Source: Vigna angularis
Lineage: Eukaryota > Streptophyta > Magnoliopsida > Fabales > Fabaceae
Assembly: GCF_016808095.1 (NCBI RefSeq)
Contig: NC_068977.1
Coordinates: 6,384,479 to 6,448,478 of the forward strand
Reading direction: 5' to 3'
DNA: 64,000 bases
Positions 38,351 through 50,648 of the stretch are shown here, piece after piece. Below the pieces are notes generated by a model that worked only from the letters and a program-made list of their open reading frames with translations, made no database searches and was not told the DNA's origin. Numbering within the stretch: position 1 is the first letter of the stretch; each line of letters begins with the position of its first letter. The position numbers and the translations under genes were made by a program.

Positions 38351-38995
38351 GTTGATGAGGCCTTTGCACAGACTCATGTTCGGAAGGGCACTAATCAATT
38401 TGTTGATGAAAGATCTTGGAAGACTCATGTAAGCAAATAACAATGCTACTAATATTAATTTCTCACTATGTTATTGTATCATTCCCTAACATTGCTTTTA
38501 ATGTTTGAACAGGAAGAATTTTCTACAAGACTTTCATAGGTTAGATCTGAACATTGGTCAGCTCCTACACCGGATGATGCGAGTAATGAGGACGACGATA
38601 TCCGTAGGACACAATGCTAGGTTGATGTCGTTGGTGGGAAGAAAAAGGGTACGGTGCAGGACAACTTGTTGCAAACTATACAACATCAAGAGGAGGTACT
38701 CTGAAGCACCAACCTTCTTCTTCACCACTATGATGACGAGACCATTGAGTGCTTGACACAGCTACTACAACAACGTGACCAGGAAAATCATGATTTGAGA
38801 GAAAATTACAGTGACTTGAGAACCGAGTTTACAAACTTCAAGTCCCTAGTCATGAGAGCGCTGCCTGATGCTTCAGACATTCATTCCAATGTCCCTCCGA
38901 CCTAGCCACGACCTTCCTTGTCACCCGTCGTCCCTCAACAGCCCACATCAGTCCAGCCCACACCAGTCCAACCATCTATAGAGTAGTAGGATGAT
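38350..38995 (+). pseudogene. CACTA transposase remnant (Transposase_24-like C-terminal part)
   Basis: Reading across frames gives DEAFAQTHVRKGTNQFVDER, then after an apparent intron (AGGAAGAATTT...) EEFSTRLS, SEHWSAPTPDDASNEDD and WVDVVGGKKKGTV. A tail rich in Pro, Ser and Gln and then acidic residues follows. The HVRKG...FVDERS pattern is that of the plant Ptta/En/Spm transposase domain. The intact 83-codon ORF at 38505-38756 is in a different frame and is not the real reading. No full transposase survives. Confidence 0.7.
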
Positions 38996-40574
38996 GAAGA
39001 TCATTCTGATGATGATTATGTAGATTATTAGTTCTATTTTTTTTTATTGAACAAATAGTTGTTAGAACATTTAGATGTTAGAACATTATGTTTCATGTCT
39101 AGGTGATATTATTTTATGTTTCATTTATAAATAGAAGTTCTTAAATTTGAAGAATACAAATGATGTTATAAAGTTGTTTTTATCATTAATGATTGGATGA
39201 TTTTGGAATGCATATTATGAAGGTCTGTCTGTGGTTTGAAAATATTATGCAGTTCTGCCTGTGTTGTGAACATTTTATGCAGGTTTGTTTGGTTGGATAA
39301 GGAATACAAATAGGATTTAGCTTTGCCTGGATCATACCGAAGGATTTACCGAATGCTACTGCCCTTCGGTAATTATCGAAGGCTTACGCCCTTCGATAAA
39401 TGTTAGCGATGAATTTTCTCCTTCGGTAATTATCGAAGGTTAACGCCTTTGTCCTTCGGTAATTATCGAAGGGCAAAGGCTGTCGGTAAATGTTAGCGAT
39501 AAGGGATTTATCGACGATAATTTGGTCGTCGATAAGCCTAAAAGATCATTACCGACAATTTATGGTTGTTTCCGAGAGATTGTGGCCTTCGATAATGCCC
39601 TTCTTTTTTTGTAGTTTTCATTAAAACATTCATTAAAGGAGACAATGTGCTTATAAAGAATAAATGTCATCTATCAAGACGTCCATCAAGAAATAACACT
39701 ACTTATTGATGTGCACACAATAAAGTAAATGTGATCTATCAAGACATCCATCAAGAAATAAATGTGGTCTATCAAGGTGTCCATTCAAAAGTTATGGATG
39801 GCCTATCAAAGCACCTAAAAGGAAATAAGTTATATTTATATTGGTTATCCAACCACATTGCATAAACATTTAACATTCAGCGTAGAAGTCCATATCAGGT
39901 TAAAGGGTAAAAGAATCACTGAACTAACATTTAAAATCATTAGCAAATTGTAATACAACTGGTAATGCGATGAACTCTGTAATTTCCTTTCAAGTTAAAT
40001 CATTTTTTGAAACATATCTCTTGAAGAAGCTACTAATGAATGTAATCTCTTCTCATTCAACAAAGAACAAAGTATGATTCTTAAATTCCAATACATATAT
40101 CTCCAGCAGAAAAAAAGGCTACGAATTATAAAATGTAACTGTAAATAGAAAGCTCTTATGAATCGTCATTTACATTCTTGGCAATCTTCAAAAAAACGAC
40201 TTCAATCTGGTGAAATTGAGTGAGAATACCGAACAAGGATTCTCCAACTTGGCAAACTCGTAGCTGGTTATGTACGCATTTCCCCCAATATGTACCATCA
40301 GGAAAAGCACAACCAGAAATGGCAACAAGGAACATGCCAAAAAGAATTCAAATGTATAGCGCTGCTTTAAATGGAACAATTGACAACGTTTGTGGAACTG
40401 TAAAACTAGTAGCAATCACATTCCCCCTGCTCCATAAAAGTGGTATATAACATAGTCAGTAGATAGAACTAAAAGTTACTTTTTTCAGCAGCATTTTCAC
40501 TAAACAGATTATATAAAACGAGAGAAGAAAAAAGAAAGAAAGGGCTTGATTACTTGGAAATGTAGCTCCTCCAA

Positions 40575-41249
40575 CAAGGTCTATTTGGAAGTTAGGACGT
40601 AGAGAATGCATCTCCGATCTTTTCAAATATGCCAATACTTCAAGAACAATCGCTGCAATAACCATAATACCAAAAAAGATCAATGCAAATATTTGAATTT
40701 ATCATTAAAGTTAGTTAAAATTGTACTTCTCATAGTGCTATATAAAAAGACTGGACATATTAGGGTTCAGTTTGGATAAACTTTTTAAAAATATAAACTT
40801 TTCCATTTTAGATTCTCCAAAAGTTATTTTGAACGTAAACATAAGTTACCTCAATTAACTTATTTTTCTTAATTCTTTTTGCTATCATAATTTATATAGA
40901 AAATTAGCTAGACAAGGTTGGATATGGATCAGTGACAAACCTGAAGAATAGTTAGTACAAGGGCAAAGATGTCTATGCCTCTATGAGCTTATATATGGGC
41001 ATGCATTTTGGAATAGAGTTGTAATCCAAGAATGATTGTACTAAGCCCAAATGTGAATCACACAAACTGAATGATTGCATGGAGATAGAGCCATAAGGGA
41101 TCCTTGTGCCTGAAATATCTAGCAATAATTGCCCCTACAGGCAGGATCAGACCCCACCCTATTATGCCCAAAATTCCATGTTTCGTTCTCATCTGAGTCA
41201 ATTCATGGGATACATGACCCGTACAACCTGTCAAAGTATAGTTCATCAA
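40575..41249 (-). pseudogene. Cytochrome b561/DOMON-type membrane protein fragment
   Basis: On the minus strand 40928-41249 reads GHVSHELTQMRTKHGILGIIGWG, then LPVGAIIARYFRHKDPLWLYLHA and IIQFV. This is the b561 core, in which His residues in transmembrane helices bind haem. The frame is then broken by TGA (FV-stop-F) and later by TAA just before AHRGIDIFALVLTILQ. A further piece at 40575-40690 (IVLEVLAYLKRSE) fits the last helix and cytosolic tail of the same family. Transmembrane segments are visible, but no DOMON domain remains. The fragment is non-functional. Confidence 0.75.
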
Positions 41250-41304
41250 GTTTATGCACCCAAAAGGTTATGCATCACAGAATGTCATGCTTCATCATGC
41301 AGAG

Positions 41305-41353
<49 letters not shown>
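41305..41353. repeat. (TA)n microsatellite
   Basis: About 48 bp of perfect TA repeat lie between the b561 and MATE fragments. Confidence 0.95.
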
Positions 41354-41358
<5 letters not shown>

Positions 41359-41912
41359 CACCAGTTTAGATAAAATACTTTTCTGCTTCAACTGCTGAAT
41401 GTGGTAATTTTGAGTTGAAATATAGTATTCTATTATGTGGTTCACTAAAATGAGGTTTATGTAGAAAGATTTGAGAGGAATTCTAGTTGGAATTGGAAGG
41501 AAACAATTGTCACTATGTGCAACAAATTATAAAATGACATATCTACTTAAACTACTGTTAACAGTAATAGATAAATGATTCCAGCCAGACCTGTAGAGAA
41601 ATCAAACACAATTGTTGTTTTGTCTTCATGGTTGGAGAGGTGGTGGTTATGTGGATATTTACTGCAAAGGCCAACATAATTGGCTGTTTCTGAAATGGGG
41701 TTTGTATTTGTTAAACCCTTTTAGTAGACTTTTTTAGGTTCTAAATACTCAAACTTTGAGTTTGAGTGAATTCTTTGATTTTGACAAGTTTCCTAGGTTC
41801 ATTTTACTACTTTAGATAGAGTTATTGTTTGGTACCTTAATCTAGTGGAACATACAAAGTTTGACTAAATTTAACATGCATTTTTTTTTGCATTCATGCT
41901 GATGATGGAAGC

Positions 41913-42720
41913 CTTGAATGGTGGTCATATGAGCTGCTTGTATTACTGTTAGGGCTGTTACCAAATCCAGAACTTGAAACTTCAGTTCTATAAGTTTGGT
42001 AAGTATGTTACACTCCCTCTTAATTAAACTACAAATCATGATCTATTGTGCTCCCAATTTTCTATTTATGAGATTTTATAAGTTAAAGTGATTGAACTGA
42101 TTTTTTGTCATTTTTCTAAGGTTTAAACACTATTTCAACTCTTTATACAATACCCTTTGGAATTGGTGCTGCAGCAAAGTAACACTACATACATAACATT
42201 TATTCTACAAAGCTTAAATGTTACAGTACCTTGACTATATATCTAAACTAACTATCCCGTCCCCTCGATGATTATAGCACAAGGGTTGCAAATGAATTAG
42301 GAGTTGGTAAACCACATGCTGCACGTGTTGCTATATTAGCTGCAATGTCTCTTGCAGTCATCAAGACAAGTGTAGTAAGCACAACACTCTTTGCCTGCCG
42401 CCATGGTTTTTGTTATACTAGACAACATATAAGGTGTTCTAACACGTAACCTTATATCATAAGATTAATAAGTTTCTAGTATCTTTAACATTTAATAAAT
42501 ATTTTAATTTGATTCTTATATAAACATTAGATATTGAAAAAGTTTTTGCCAATGTATTTAATAATGCTTTGGTTCAGGAATTGCTAGATGTTGTGGATGG
42601 CAACATTTAGGAGTTTATGTAAAACTTGGGGCTTTCTACCTTTGTGGGATTCCAGTGGCTGTAATATTGGCATTTGTGGTGCGAGTGGGAGGAAAAGGAC
42701 TTTGGATTGGTATACAATGT
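41913..42720 (+). pseudogene. MATE-type transporter fragment, C-terminal half, exon-like pieces
   Basis: Four plus-strand blocks separated by intron-like gaps match the C-terminal half of plant MATE/DTX efflux proteins: [20 protein letters not shown] (41913 on), LNTISTLYTIPFGIGAAA (about 42120-42175), STRVANELGVGKPHAARVAI (about 42276-42405) and a GWQHLGVYVKLGAFYLCGIPVA-like block (about 42578-42715) ending GGKGLWIG. The order and spacing are as in a functional multi-exon gene, so this is genomic DNA, not a retrocopy. The N-terminal half is absent, the second block runs into a stop, and the end is lost. It points away from the b561 fragment. Confidence 0.85.
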
Positions 42721-43539
42721 CGTCCTCGAAAGAAGAAACAAATTGCGTCAAAGAATAAAAAAGGAGCACCGTACTTTAATCATACTTAATGATACGTGGG
42801 GGAATTGGACCCTCAAGAATTTGACTTGGGGGAATTTGGAGTTGGAAAGTATTGCATAAACTCTGGATGTCTTGAAAGAGTTTGAAAGTACCAAAGGGCT
42901 TGTGTAGAATTTGAAATCAAAATTGCAGAAAGAAGAATCTGAAGCGAAATTGAATTCCTAAACGAGTGTGTGCAATGATATGTGTTCAAATTCAATTGTT
43001 CAATTTCAATCCAACCTCAGAATTATTCAATAGAGGAATCAACTTACCTCGATAACCAAATGCTTGACGATGCCACACTGTGCAGACCACCACCCCTACG
43101 AAATTAACAACCCCACTTCACCCCAACGTCGTCGTCAAGCCAACCTCCACGACCCACCACCACTGCCGCAAACGCCAACTACCACGACCGCAAACGCCAC
43201 GAAGCCTAGCTACCCAAACCGCAAAGCAGCAGCCACCAACGAACACACCTCACCGTCAAACAGAACGGTTACACGAGAACGCCTTATGGCAAGCAAATTG
43301 GCACTCCCAAAACCCAAGCAACTTCTGATATTTGGCTTAAGGCAAGCGCGAGCGACAAACGAGGGTAGGAGATTTCTAAAATTGGGGGAAGGAAACCCAA
43401 ATTATTTACTTAAATCCATCGCGCACATTATCGAATGTCAAGAGCCCTCAGTAAATTATTTCACCACTTCATTATCGAAGGATCAGAGGCCTTCGGTAAA
43501 TGCCGGTCGGTAATATGTGTGTTTTCCTAAGAAGTAGAG

Positions 43540-45731
43540 AACATCCTATAAAGCGATTTGTGCAAAACATAACATCACGATGGTGTAAGTTGGAAATGAT
43601 CGTGTAAGTTGGGAATATAAGTGTGAGTTTCCACGTTATAAATTATACAAAAATGAGAAAGTAGAGTAGTATATAAAGATGAAAAATTCATTAATTTATT
43701 ATTTTAAAGTTTTGGGTAGAAAGTGATGTCAATTCTTTATATGATTGGAGGTGTTTGAGTCTCTTCGATAAACCTCCTTCTTAATAAATCTAACAGTGAC
43801 ATCAAAATTCATAATTCATCTTGGTGACAAAGTTAATAGAAAAACTAATAAAAATTTAGGAAGTCATAAGAAAAGGGAATAAGAGAACCTTTGAAAAAAA
43901 AAGGGACAAAATACTTTTAGTTTATGGGATTCTATATCCTTTTAGCTAGAAGAAGAGTAACTAAGAAAGATGTTATAAAGATAATTTCATACTAACGAAG
44001 AGATAACCGAATAAATAATTTTAGGAACTTCTTTTATAATTCATATTATTTCTTCAAAGTCTCTAAAATAGGAATTTAGACACTTAATAAATTATTAGAA
44101 TTCATCAAACCAATAAGGCCTAAGGAAATAAATAAAAAAATATACTAAGGAAATAAAAGAAGAAAGCTTCTTACATGGAGGAGACATTTCAAAATTAGCA
44201 ATTATTATAGATCAATTGGATCAATCACATATTAGGATATTATTGGATGAATTCATCAAAATTTATGATTGCGGGGTGCCTAAATGGTCCCTTCTCTGTA
44301 TAAGATTTTCATATTGAATTAAAGTGGTCCAAGTGAAAAAGACCCCATGAATGAACTCCCTTCAACTTTCTTTTCTCTTTCTCCTCCATTTTCTAAAGAA
44401 CTTGTCAATCAAAAGTGTTGAGGTTAATCGTCTGTAATATCAACAACCCTCTTTCTGAAATTTTCTTAATTATTTTCTTGTCTTACTTTGCTTTCTTTTC
44501 TTCTTTATTATGTATTGTTTGTCTGCTTGTTGAATCTTTGATTGGTTATTGAAAACTTAGATATGATTTGAATTCATCAATACATGAGAGGAATTAATTA
44601 TCTCCTGGATTATAGAATTCAATGTGAGGAGAATTAATTGGGTGATGGAAGTATAAAAAAAGTTAAATGTATGAAAGACTATTAATGATAACTATACTTG
44701 TAAATAAAATCTTATATTATATGTTCATTGAAATAACTAATAAGTAGAGATGAAATAAATAACTCATATCTTAACTAAAGGTTTTCAAATTTTTATCTGA
44801 AATTTGTTAACTTAACATTTAAAATCTTTCAATTGAATTTAAAATGTACGAGCTAGATCTAAAATATCATAGAAGGTAATAATGAATTTTGTCACTATCT
44901 TTGAATAACGATGAATGATGAATGATGAATTTTGAATTTTGAATTTTGAATAACGATGAATTTTGAATTACTTTTTAAAATATATTAATTTTAAAATACA
45001 AAAAATTAAAAAAATAGATAAACATATAAATTTGACATAATTGTAGAAAATAAAAATGAATGTTCTCAAGATAATATCATTAAGATTAATTATTGTACTA
45101 AAAATATTTATCTATTTTAAAGTTTGAAATTTTTTTGTCACTATCTTTAAAAAATATTAAAAAAGAACTTAATAAAATGTATTCAAATTAAAAAGAATTA
45201 CAAATTAAACCATTAAATTTGTAGAAGGTTTCCATGCAACGAAGAGGGAGGAGCGTGAAGGTCGTATCACGGACCCTATTATGTATTTATTTGAGTGTCC
45301 AATCAACTTTATTCGAGGTGCCCGATGAAGATAAAAGAAGAGTTGGTGAGCACGTGGGAATTTCATTGAACTAATTTTCAAATAAAAATTAATGCTCATT
45401 CTTATTTTACATTTCAAAAATTAGGTTTTATTTGTATGAATATTATTTATTATATAAAATTTGACAAAAATAAAAATCAAATTAAAACAACTATGATATT
45501 ATTAAAATTTAAATCTATAAAGCATATTAGCAAACAAAAAAAAGACTAATAATACATGGGCATTGAAACAAACAAAACAAGATTTACATATGCTAAAAAA
45601 TTAGCAACATATTATTTCTTTTCACAAGCAAAATAATTCTTTAGTAAATAAAGATAACTGCATATCAAATACATGGTATACAAACAGACTAATACAAATC
45701 TAGAGTTAACATATTCACAAGATGTCAACTC
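43540..45731. other. Intergenic DNA downstream of UGT-D
   Basis: No gene is recognised. A short degenerate (AATGATG / GAATTTT)n patch lies at 44905-44960. ORFs such as 45205-45417 (-) show no similarity. The end nearest 45731 probably holds the UGT-D 3' untranslated region. Confidence 0.55.
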
Positions 45732-47268
45732 TTATTCTTTTATCATCTTCACAAACTTGTTAAGATTCTCATAAGATGTTCCTCCTTTTGCTATGTTGTT
45801 CAAGACTTTCTCCTTCAACCCGACAGACATAGGTTTTATGTTGTCATCATTAAAGAATTGTTCCACTTTGGTTTTCAACTCCTCTCGTGACACAACTCCA
45901 TTTTGATCTTTGTCAATCCCCAACCCAACCATTAACTCATCACAAATATGTGTTCTGTTGCAAAGTTGGTCTCCAAAGTATGGCCAACACAAGAAAGGTA
46001 CCCCATTGGACAAACCTTCCATGGTAGAGTTCCAACCACAATGAGTCACAAAACATGCTATGGCAGGGTGGCTTAAAACCTTTTGTTGAGGTGCCCAACT
46101 CACTATCTTACCTTTCTGCCCTTTGAATTCATGAGGGTATGCCATTCTATTGTCTTCTCTTATAACCCAAAGAAAAGGTCTGTTGGTGAGGTCTAGTCCT
46201 AGGGAAAGTTCATTGAATTGGTTTTGGTCAAAAAGAGTGAAACTTCCAAATGCAACATACAACACAGAACCATGGGCTTGTTCATCTAACCAACTCATGC
46301 AAGAGTGATCTTCTTCCCAGAATTGTCCCATTGATTTTGTAGTTGCAATTTTCTTACTATCATTATCATTGCTTCTTAACAATGGCCCAATTGGGAGGAT
46401 CTTCGGAAGATACGATAATGTCCCAGGTTCAAGTTCAGGTGTGGTGTTGCAAAGCCACCATTCTGTCAAATGAAAACTTTCTGCACAATGCAGCAAATAC
46501 TTGAGCACTTTCTTACCAGTACTTGGCTCACCCATATTCAACCAGAAAAAGTCTTCTGTGTCCATCTCAGGCATACTTGGCGAAATCCGAATTCTCTTTT
46601 CTGTCGTTGATGTTAAACCTTCAGTGAAAAACAGCAACATAAAGAGAAAATAATTAGCTTATATAATACATAATATACGTTGAAAATCCTACATCAACTA
46701 AAAGATAAAATTAAGTTTATAATATATAAGTAAATGTATAAATGAAATGAAAATTCAGCATAATATTGTTACCTAAATCAGAGTCTACAATGCCATCATG
46801 AATAAGCATAGGGACGCTGTGCAGCAAGGTGAAAATAGCTGCTGATGCTGGACACAACACAGCTCCTTTGATTCCGATTTTCCTCCCAACATCCAAAGCC
46901 CAAGCCATGCACACATCTGCAACAATGAAGTTGATTTTATTCTCACCTTTGGAATGAATATCCTCTATGAGCTTCTCAAGTGCTTCTGGCATGGTTTTTT
47001 GAATGGCCTCACACAGCTTGGCCTGATCGCTTCTGTCATCATCAGGTGCTAAACCATCAGGGATTGATACCAACTTCAGCACAGATTCTTCATCAGGGCT
47101 AGAAGCACCTTTTTGCTCCATAGAACTTACCACTCTCCTGTGGTTAAATTCTGTGTTCACAAAAATTACTTTGCATCCATTCTCAACCAGCTTCTGTGAG
47201 AATGTCATCATGGGGTTCACATGCCCTTGTGCTGCAAATGGCAAAGCTAACACAGTTGGAATTCCCAT
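45732..47268 (-). CDS. UGT83A1-like: UGT-D: UDP-glycosyltransferase, UGT83A1-like, two exons
   Basis: Predicted cytosolic UDP-sugar glycosyltransferase with unknown acceptor. Exon 1 is 46773-47268 and exon 2 is 45732-46618. The 154-bp intron starts GTAAC, ends TGAAG, and is phase 1. An extra Leu precedes the conserved split Gly (DSDLG where its neighbours have DSDG or similar). The product is 460 aa, the longest of the set. His16 in PFAAQGH is catalytic; the usual Pro before AQGH is Ala here, a small change next to the active site. The partner Asp is in IVADV. The PSPG box WAPQQKVLSH...HCGWNSTMEG...FGDQ is intact. Gly replaces the usual Ala three residues before the final Gln, a feature shared with UGT-E but not with UGT-F or UGT-C. 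Confidence 0.93.
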
Positions 47269-47340
47269 GTTAATATTTATTTGGTTTCTATTGATTCTGA
47301 TTTCTGAGGCTAATTATGCATTCATTCTCTTCATATATCA

Positions 47341-47357
47341 TATATATATATATATAG
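47341..47357 (-). promoter_or_regulatory. TATA-rich core promoter candidate of UGT-D
   Basis: A TATATATATATATATA run lies about 75-90 bp upstream of the UGT-D ATG, where a TATA box would be expected. It is a simple repeat, so the assignment rests on position only. Confidence 0.4.
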
Positions 47358-48780
47358 TCACTACCCTCACTATATCATAATCAAATGTCTGTAATTTTGT
47401 AGCAATTACTATCTCTGTCATGAACAGTCTAAATTTTCGGCTATTATACTAAGTTCTATGAACATTGATGATGTAAGAAAGGTAGAAAGTTTCTTGTGTT
47501 CATACCAATAATTTGTTTACCCTGTACCTTTTCAAATTTCCTTTACTTCTCTGATTCGACTTCTAGTGTTTTTATCATTAAACTTGTGTTTTTTTTACTT
47601 TATTAATTGATTCAGAAGGTTTTTATTGAATTAGGAGAATTATATGATTATTATAAGAAATATCTCTTTTAATTTGGATGTATTTGAAAGGGATGTAATA
47701 AATGAAGTTTTTCGAATAATAAAATTTTCTAAAATTTGACAAATTTTTTGTAAATTAAAAATGGAAATAACTGTTTGGACCATGTTAACAATTTTTTGAT
47801 AATAAAATATATGTTATTATTTTATTAGTTTGTACATTTGAAATAAATCAATGACAATGGTAGAAAAAAGTTGTAAAAAAAAAAAGTTGTTAAAAAAATA
47901 TTTTTCAAATTGTTTTCTTTCTTTGATCACTTACTTTTCCAATGTTCGTATATAAAACACAAATAGACAGATTGGTGTGAACATTCACACATAAGAAAGG
48001 CTAGTTTGTAAGATAACGATTTCGTCAATTTTCCATAAACGTTAACCTAGTCAAAAGACCATAATTTATGTTATTCACATTTTTCTTAATTAATATTTAC
48101 TTGAAAAAAAGACAGCCACACGTAAGAGTTCATGTTTTTCTGCATTTGGTCTTTCGTGTTTGGAGTACCTAACGAATGTCGAAATAAAAAATATCCACAA
48201 ACCCAAAAACTATGTATATCTTACACACTTTTATCTACATACATTAATTGAGTGTAAGTAAAATCAAAACACATTTTTACCACATCATATGTTCAATGTA
48301 ATCAAAATGTCACGAATGACACCCAAACAAAAAGAAATTAGAAAACTCAAATATGAATATAAGAGTACTTAATTTAAAATTAACTCAACTAATTATATGC
48401 ATGTTTAATCGTTAGTTAACTCGTAATTAATTTTTACATATAACATTTTTCTTTAAATTAGGAAGAGGTGCACAGTAGCTCCTAACATTAAAAAAAAAAC
48501 TCATTTAAAGAATTACATGTGCATGGAATGATTAAAAGAAGTATGAAATATTACAATTATCATTACTTTTATTACACTTATGAAAGCATATATTGTTGGA
48601 AACTCTTTAATTACTGCCAAATAATAATAATAGTATTCCTATTGCATAGTTTTGGCTGATTCTCCTATGTGTGGCTAATCAAATTAAGAAATACAATGAT
48701 TGTGGTTGTATTCAACAGTAACAGTTGCAAGAATTTTAAGTCCTCTTTCATTCCCCTTGAAAATATCAACTGTTCACGCA
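47358..48780. other. Intergenic DNA upstream of UGT-D
   Basis: AT-rich, with no gene or bounded repeat recognised up to the EF-hand fragment. Confidence 0.5.
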
Positions 48781-48869
48781 AAATGAAAGCCACCATGGTG
48801 CGACATCTCTCTTAGGACGTTGTCCAGCTCGTTGACAGAGATCTTGTTGTCCTTGGTGTCAAAACAGAG
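48781..48869 (-). pseudogene. EF-hand (calmodulin-like) fragment
   Basis: A single minus-strand open stretch reads CFDTKDNKISVNELDNVLRE followed by MSHHGG. It is one EF-hand: the loop DTKDNKISVNEL has Asp, Lys, Asn, Ile and the closing Glu at Ca2+-loop positions, and the flanking helix is typical of plant calmodulin-like proteins. Only this one motif of roughly 26 residues remains, with no start codon or second EF-hand nearby. It is probably a transposed or truncated relic. Confidence 0.7.
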
Positions 48870-49299
48870 ATGGAGATGCCTTAATATGCGTGTTCTTTGA
48901 TATTCAAGTTTGTAAAAATGACAATTTTGGTGTGTCTAATTTATTCATCTTGTGTGCAACAAGCTTAATAAACTTAATTAAGTGTGGTCATGAATTGTAT
49001 TTCTCAAAATCTAGTCTAAATCTTGTCTAGACCCAATAAAATATGGATTTATAATCCAAATCCATTTTAACTAGATTTAGTTTTAGATTTTTTTCAATTT
49101 AATTAAAATATGATTAAATCTAGATTGAGTTCTCTCTTGTCAATTTAAATAAATCAAATGCAAATGATATAATATATTTGACTATTAAGTTTATTAGCTA
49201 TAAGTTGGATTAGCTAAGCATGACTTGAACACAATTTGACGTGTGTTAATTTAAGTTTGATTCCCTTGCCTTGACTTGGGTCTCGTTGTCTCACTTCAA
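48870..49299. other. AT-rich spacer before the minisatellite
   Basis: No gene was found. The first recognisable TTGACTTGGGTC-like units begin near the right end. Confidence 0.5.
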
Positions 49300-50648
49300 T
49301 ATCGGACAAAGCTGACTTGATTTAAATTGGGCATGGACTCACTTGTCATGATATGAGCATCTGTCAACTTGTCTTAACGTCTAAACGAGCCAACTCAGTG
49401 TGACCATTAGCTTGGGACGACTTGGCTCGACCTCTAACACGAGTAGACTCGGATCAACTTTTGACCTAGGTTGACTCGAATCGACCTTTAACTCGGGTTG
49501 ACTTGGATCGACCTTCGACCCTAGTCGACTCGACTTAACCTTAAATCTGGGTCAATTTGGCTTGATCTTCAATTCAGGCTGACTCGACTCGACCTACCTA
49601 ACTTTAAGTCCAAGCTAACTCATCTCGACTTTAGTCCACGTCGACTCAGCTTAACTTTTATACATGGTCAACTAGGTTTGACCTTTAGCATAGGCAAACT
49701 CGGCCCAACCTTCAACCTGGGTTGACTTGGCTTGAGCATTATATTGGGTTGATTCATTCTAACCTTTATACCAGGTCAACTCTACTCAACGTTCGCCCTA
49801 GACTGACTTGACTCGAACTTGACCTGGACGACTCGGTTCAACTTTTGGCCTAGGTTGAATCTTTTTTACCTTTGACTCAGGGTGACTACGTTTGACTTCT
49901 AATTGATGACGACTTGGTCCAACCTTCGGTGTGAGCCAACTTGTATTTACTTACTTCCTGTTGCGACTCGACTCGATCTTCGGCCCAAGTTGTCTTAGCT
50001 CGATCTTCAGCTCATGCTAACTCATCATGATCTTCAATCAAGATTGACTCATCTTGACCTTTATACCAGGCCGACCCAACTCAACCAATGACATAGGTTG
50101 ACTCGGCTAAATCTTTGACTTGGGACAACTCAACTCAACCTTTACTTGGCCTAATCTTTAGCCTATGTCAACTCTGTTTCACCTTCGGCACGGGGTGACT
50201 CCAATCGACCTTCAATCGGGGGAGACTCAGCCTCATCTTCGATTGAGTAGACTCGCGACCTTTGGCCCATGTTGAATCAAATATCGACCTTCGGCTCGGT
50301 CCGTCCTGGATGGACTTAGCTTGACCTTTAACTCAAATCGACTCAGTTTGACCTTCTACCTGGATCGACCCAACTCGACCTTCGGCTTGGGTCAACTTGG
50401 CTTAACCTTTGGCCGAAGTCAAGTTAATTCAACCTTCAACCTAGAGTAACTCCGCTTGAACTTTAGTCATGGTTCTCTCAACTCGACCTTCGATAAGGAT
50501 CGATTCGGCTTGACTTTAGCCTAGAGTCACTCTATTTTACCTTTTGAACTTTAATCCAAGGTGATTTTATCGACATTTAGTTGAGGCCGTTTTAGACCGA
50601 CCTTCGATCGGGCAGTCTCGAGTCAATCTTTGGTTCGTGTTAACTTGG
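49300..50648. repeat. 27-bp minisatellite, left block
   Basis: About 50 degenerate copies of a 27-bp unit close to GACTCGGCTCGACCTTCGAC followed by CTGGGTC. The 27-bp spacing is exact between well-kept neighbours (for example around 49490-49545), while others have drifted or carry small insertions. The local base composition is distinctly more GC-rich than its surroundings. The array continues at 53149 beyond an inserted LTR. Twenty-seven is a multiple of three, but stops occur in all frames over the array. Confidence 0.88.

Larger units (their letters stand above)
36634..39615 (+). mobile_element. CACTA (En/Spm-type) transposon with transposase remnant
   Basis: The left end reads CACTACAAGAAA, the canonical plant CACTA terminus. 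The right end reads TTTTTTTGTAGT, its complement with the last G lost. Subterminal regions are packed with short inverted motifs such as CTTCGGTAATTATCGAAGG (36655-36800 and 39340-39600), typical binding-site arrays. The leader region 36800-37050 is pyrimidine-rich. Coding remnants sit at 38350-38990. A clean 3-bp target duplication is not visible (AAA on the left, TTT on the right), so the right boundary may have eroded. Confidence 0.88.
39616..43539 (-). mobile_element. Probable second, inverted CACTA-family region with captured gene pieces
   Basis: The right edge, read on the minus strand, starts CTCTACTTCTTAGG and continues with ATTACCGACCGGCATTTACCGAAGGCCTCTGATCC. This matches the subterminal ATACCGAAGGCCTCTGGACC of the element at 36634. 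A leader-like region follows (minus strand, 43370 down to 43040), and an inverted copy of the 161-bp repeat unit sits at 41730-41790. Between them lie fragments of two unrelated host genes. A matching left terminus was not found, so the true extent is uncertain; the left edge given is simply the end of the first element. Confidence 0.5.

Noticed and set aside
36631..39618. Three-base target duplication of the CACTA element at 36634
   Set aside because: The flanks are AAA on the left and TTT on the right, which is not a direct repeat, and the last base of the right terminus is changed; no duplication can be claimed.
40188..40440. Possible further exon next to the b561 fragment
   Set aside because: The minus strand gives hydrophobic readings (ILFGMFLVAISGC), but I could not tie them to the b561 family or to any other, and a stop interrupts them.
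43064..43513. 149-codon plus-strand ORF rich in Pro and Thr
   Set aside because: It overlies the CACTA-type leader and subterminal repeats read from the wrong strand and has no recognisable domain.
49300..50648. Regular 27-bp repeats that might suggest a CRISPR-like array
   Set aside because: There are no distinct spacers between the units; they are head-to-tail degenerate copies in plant nuclear DNA, so this is a minisatellite.
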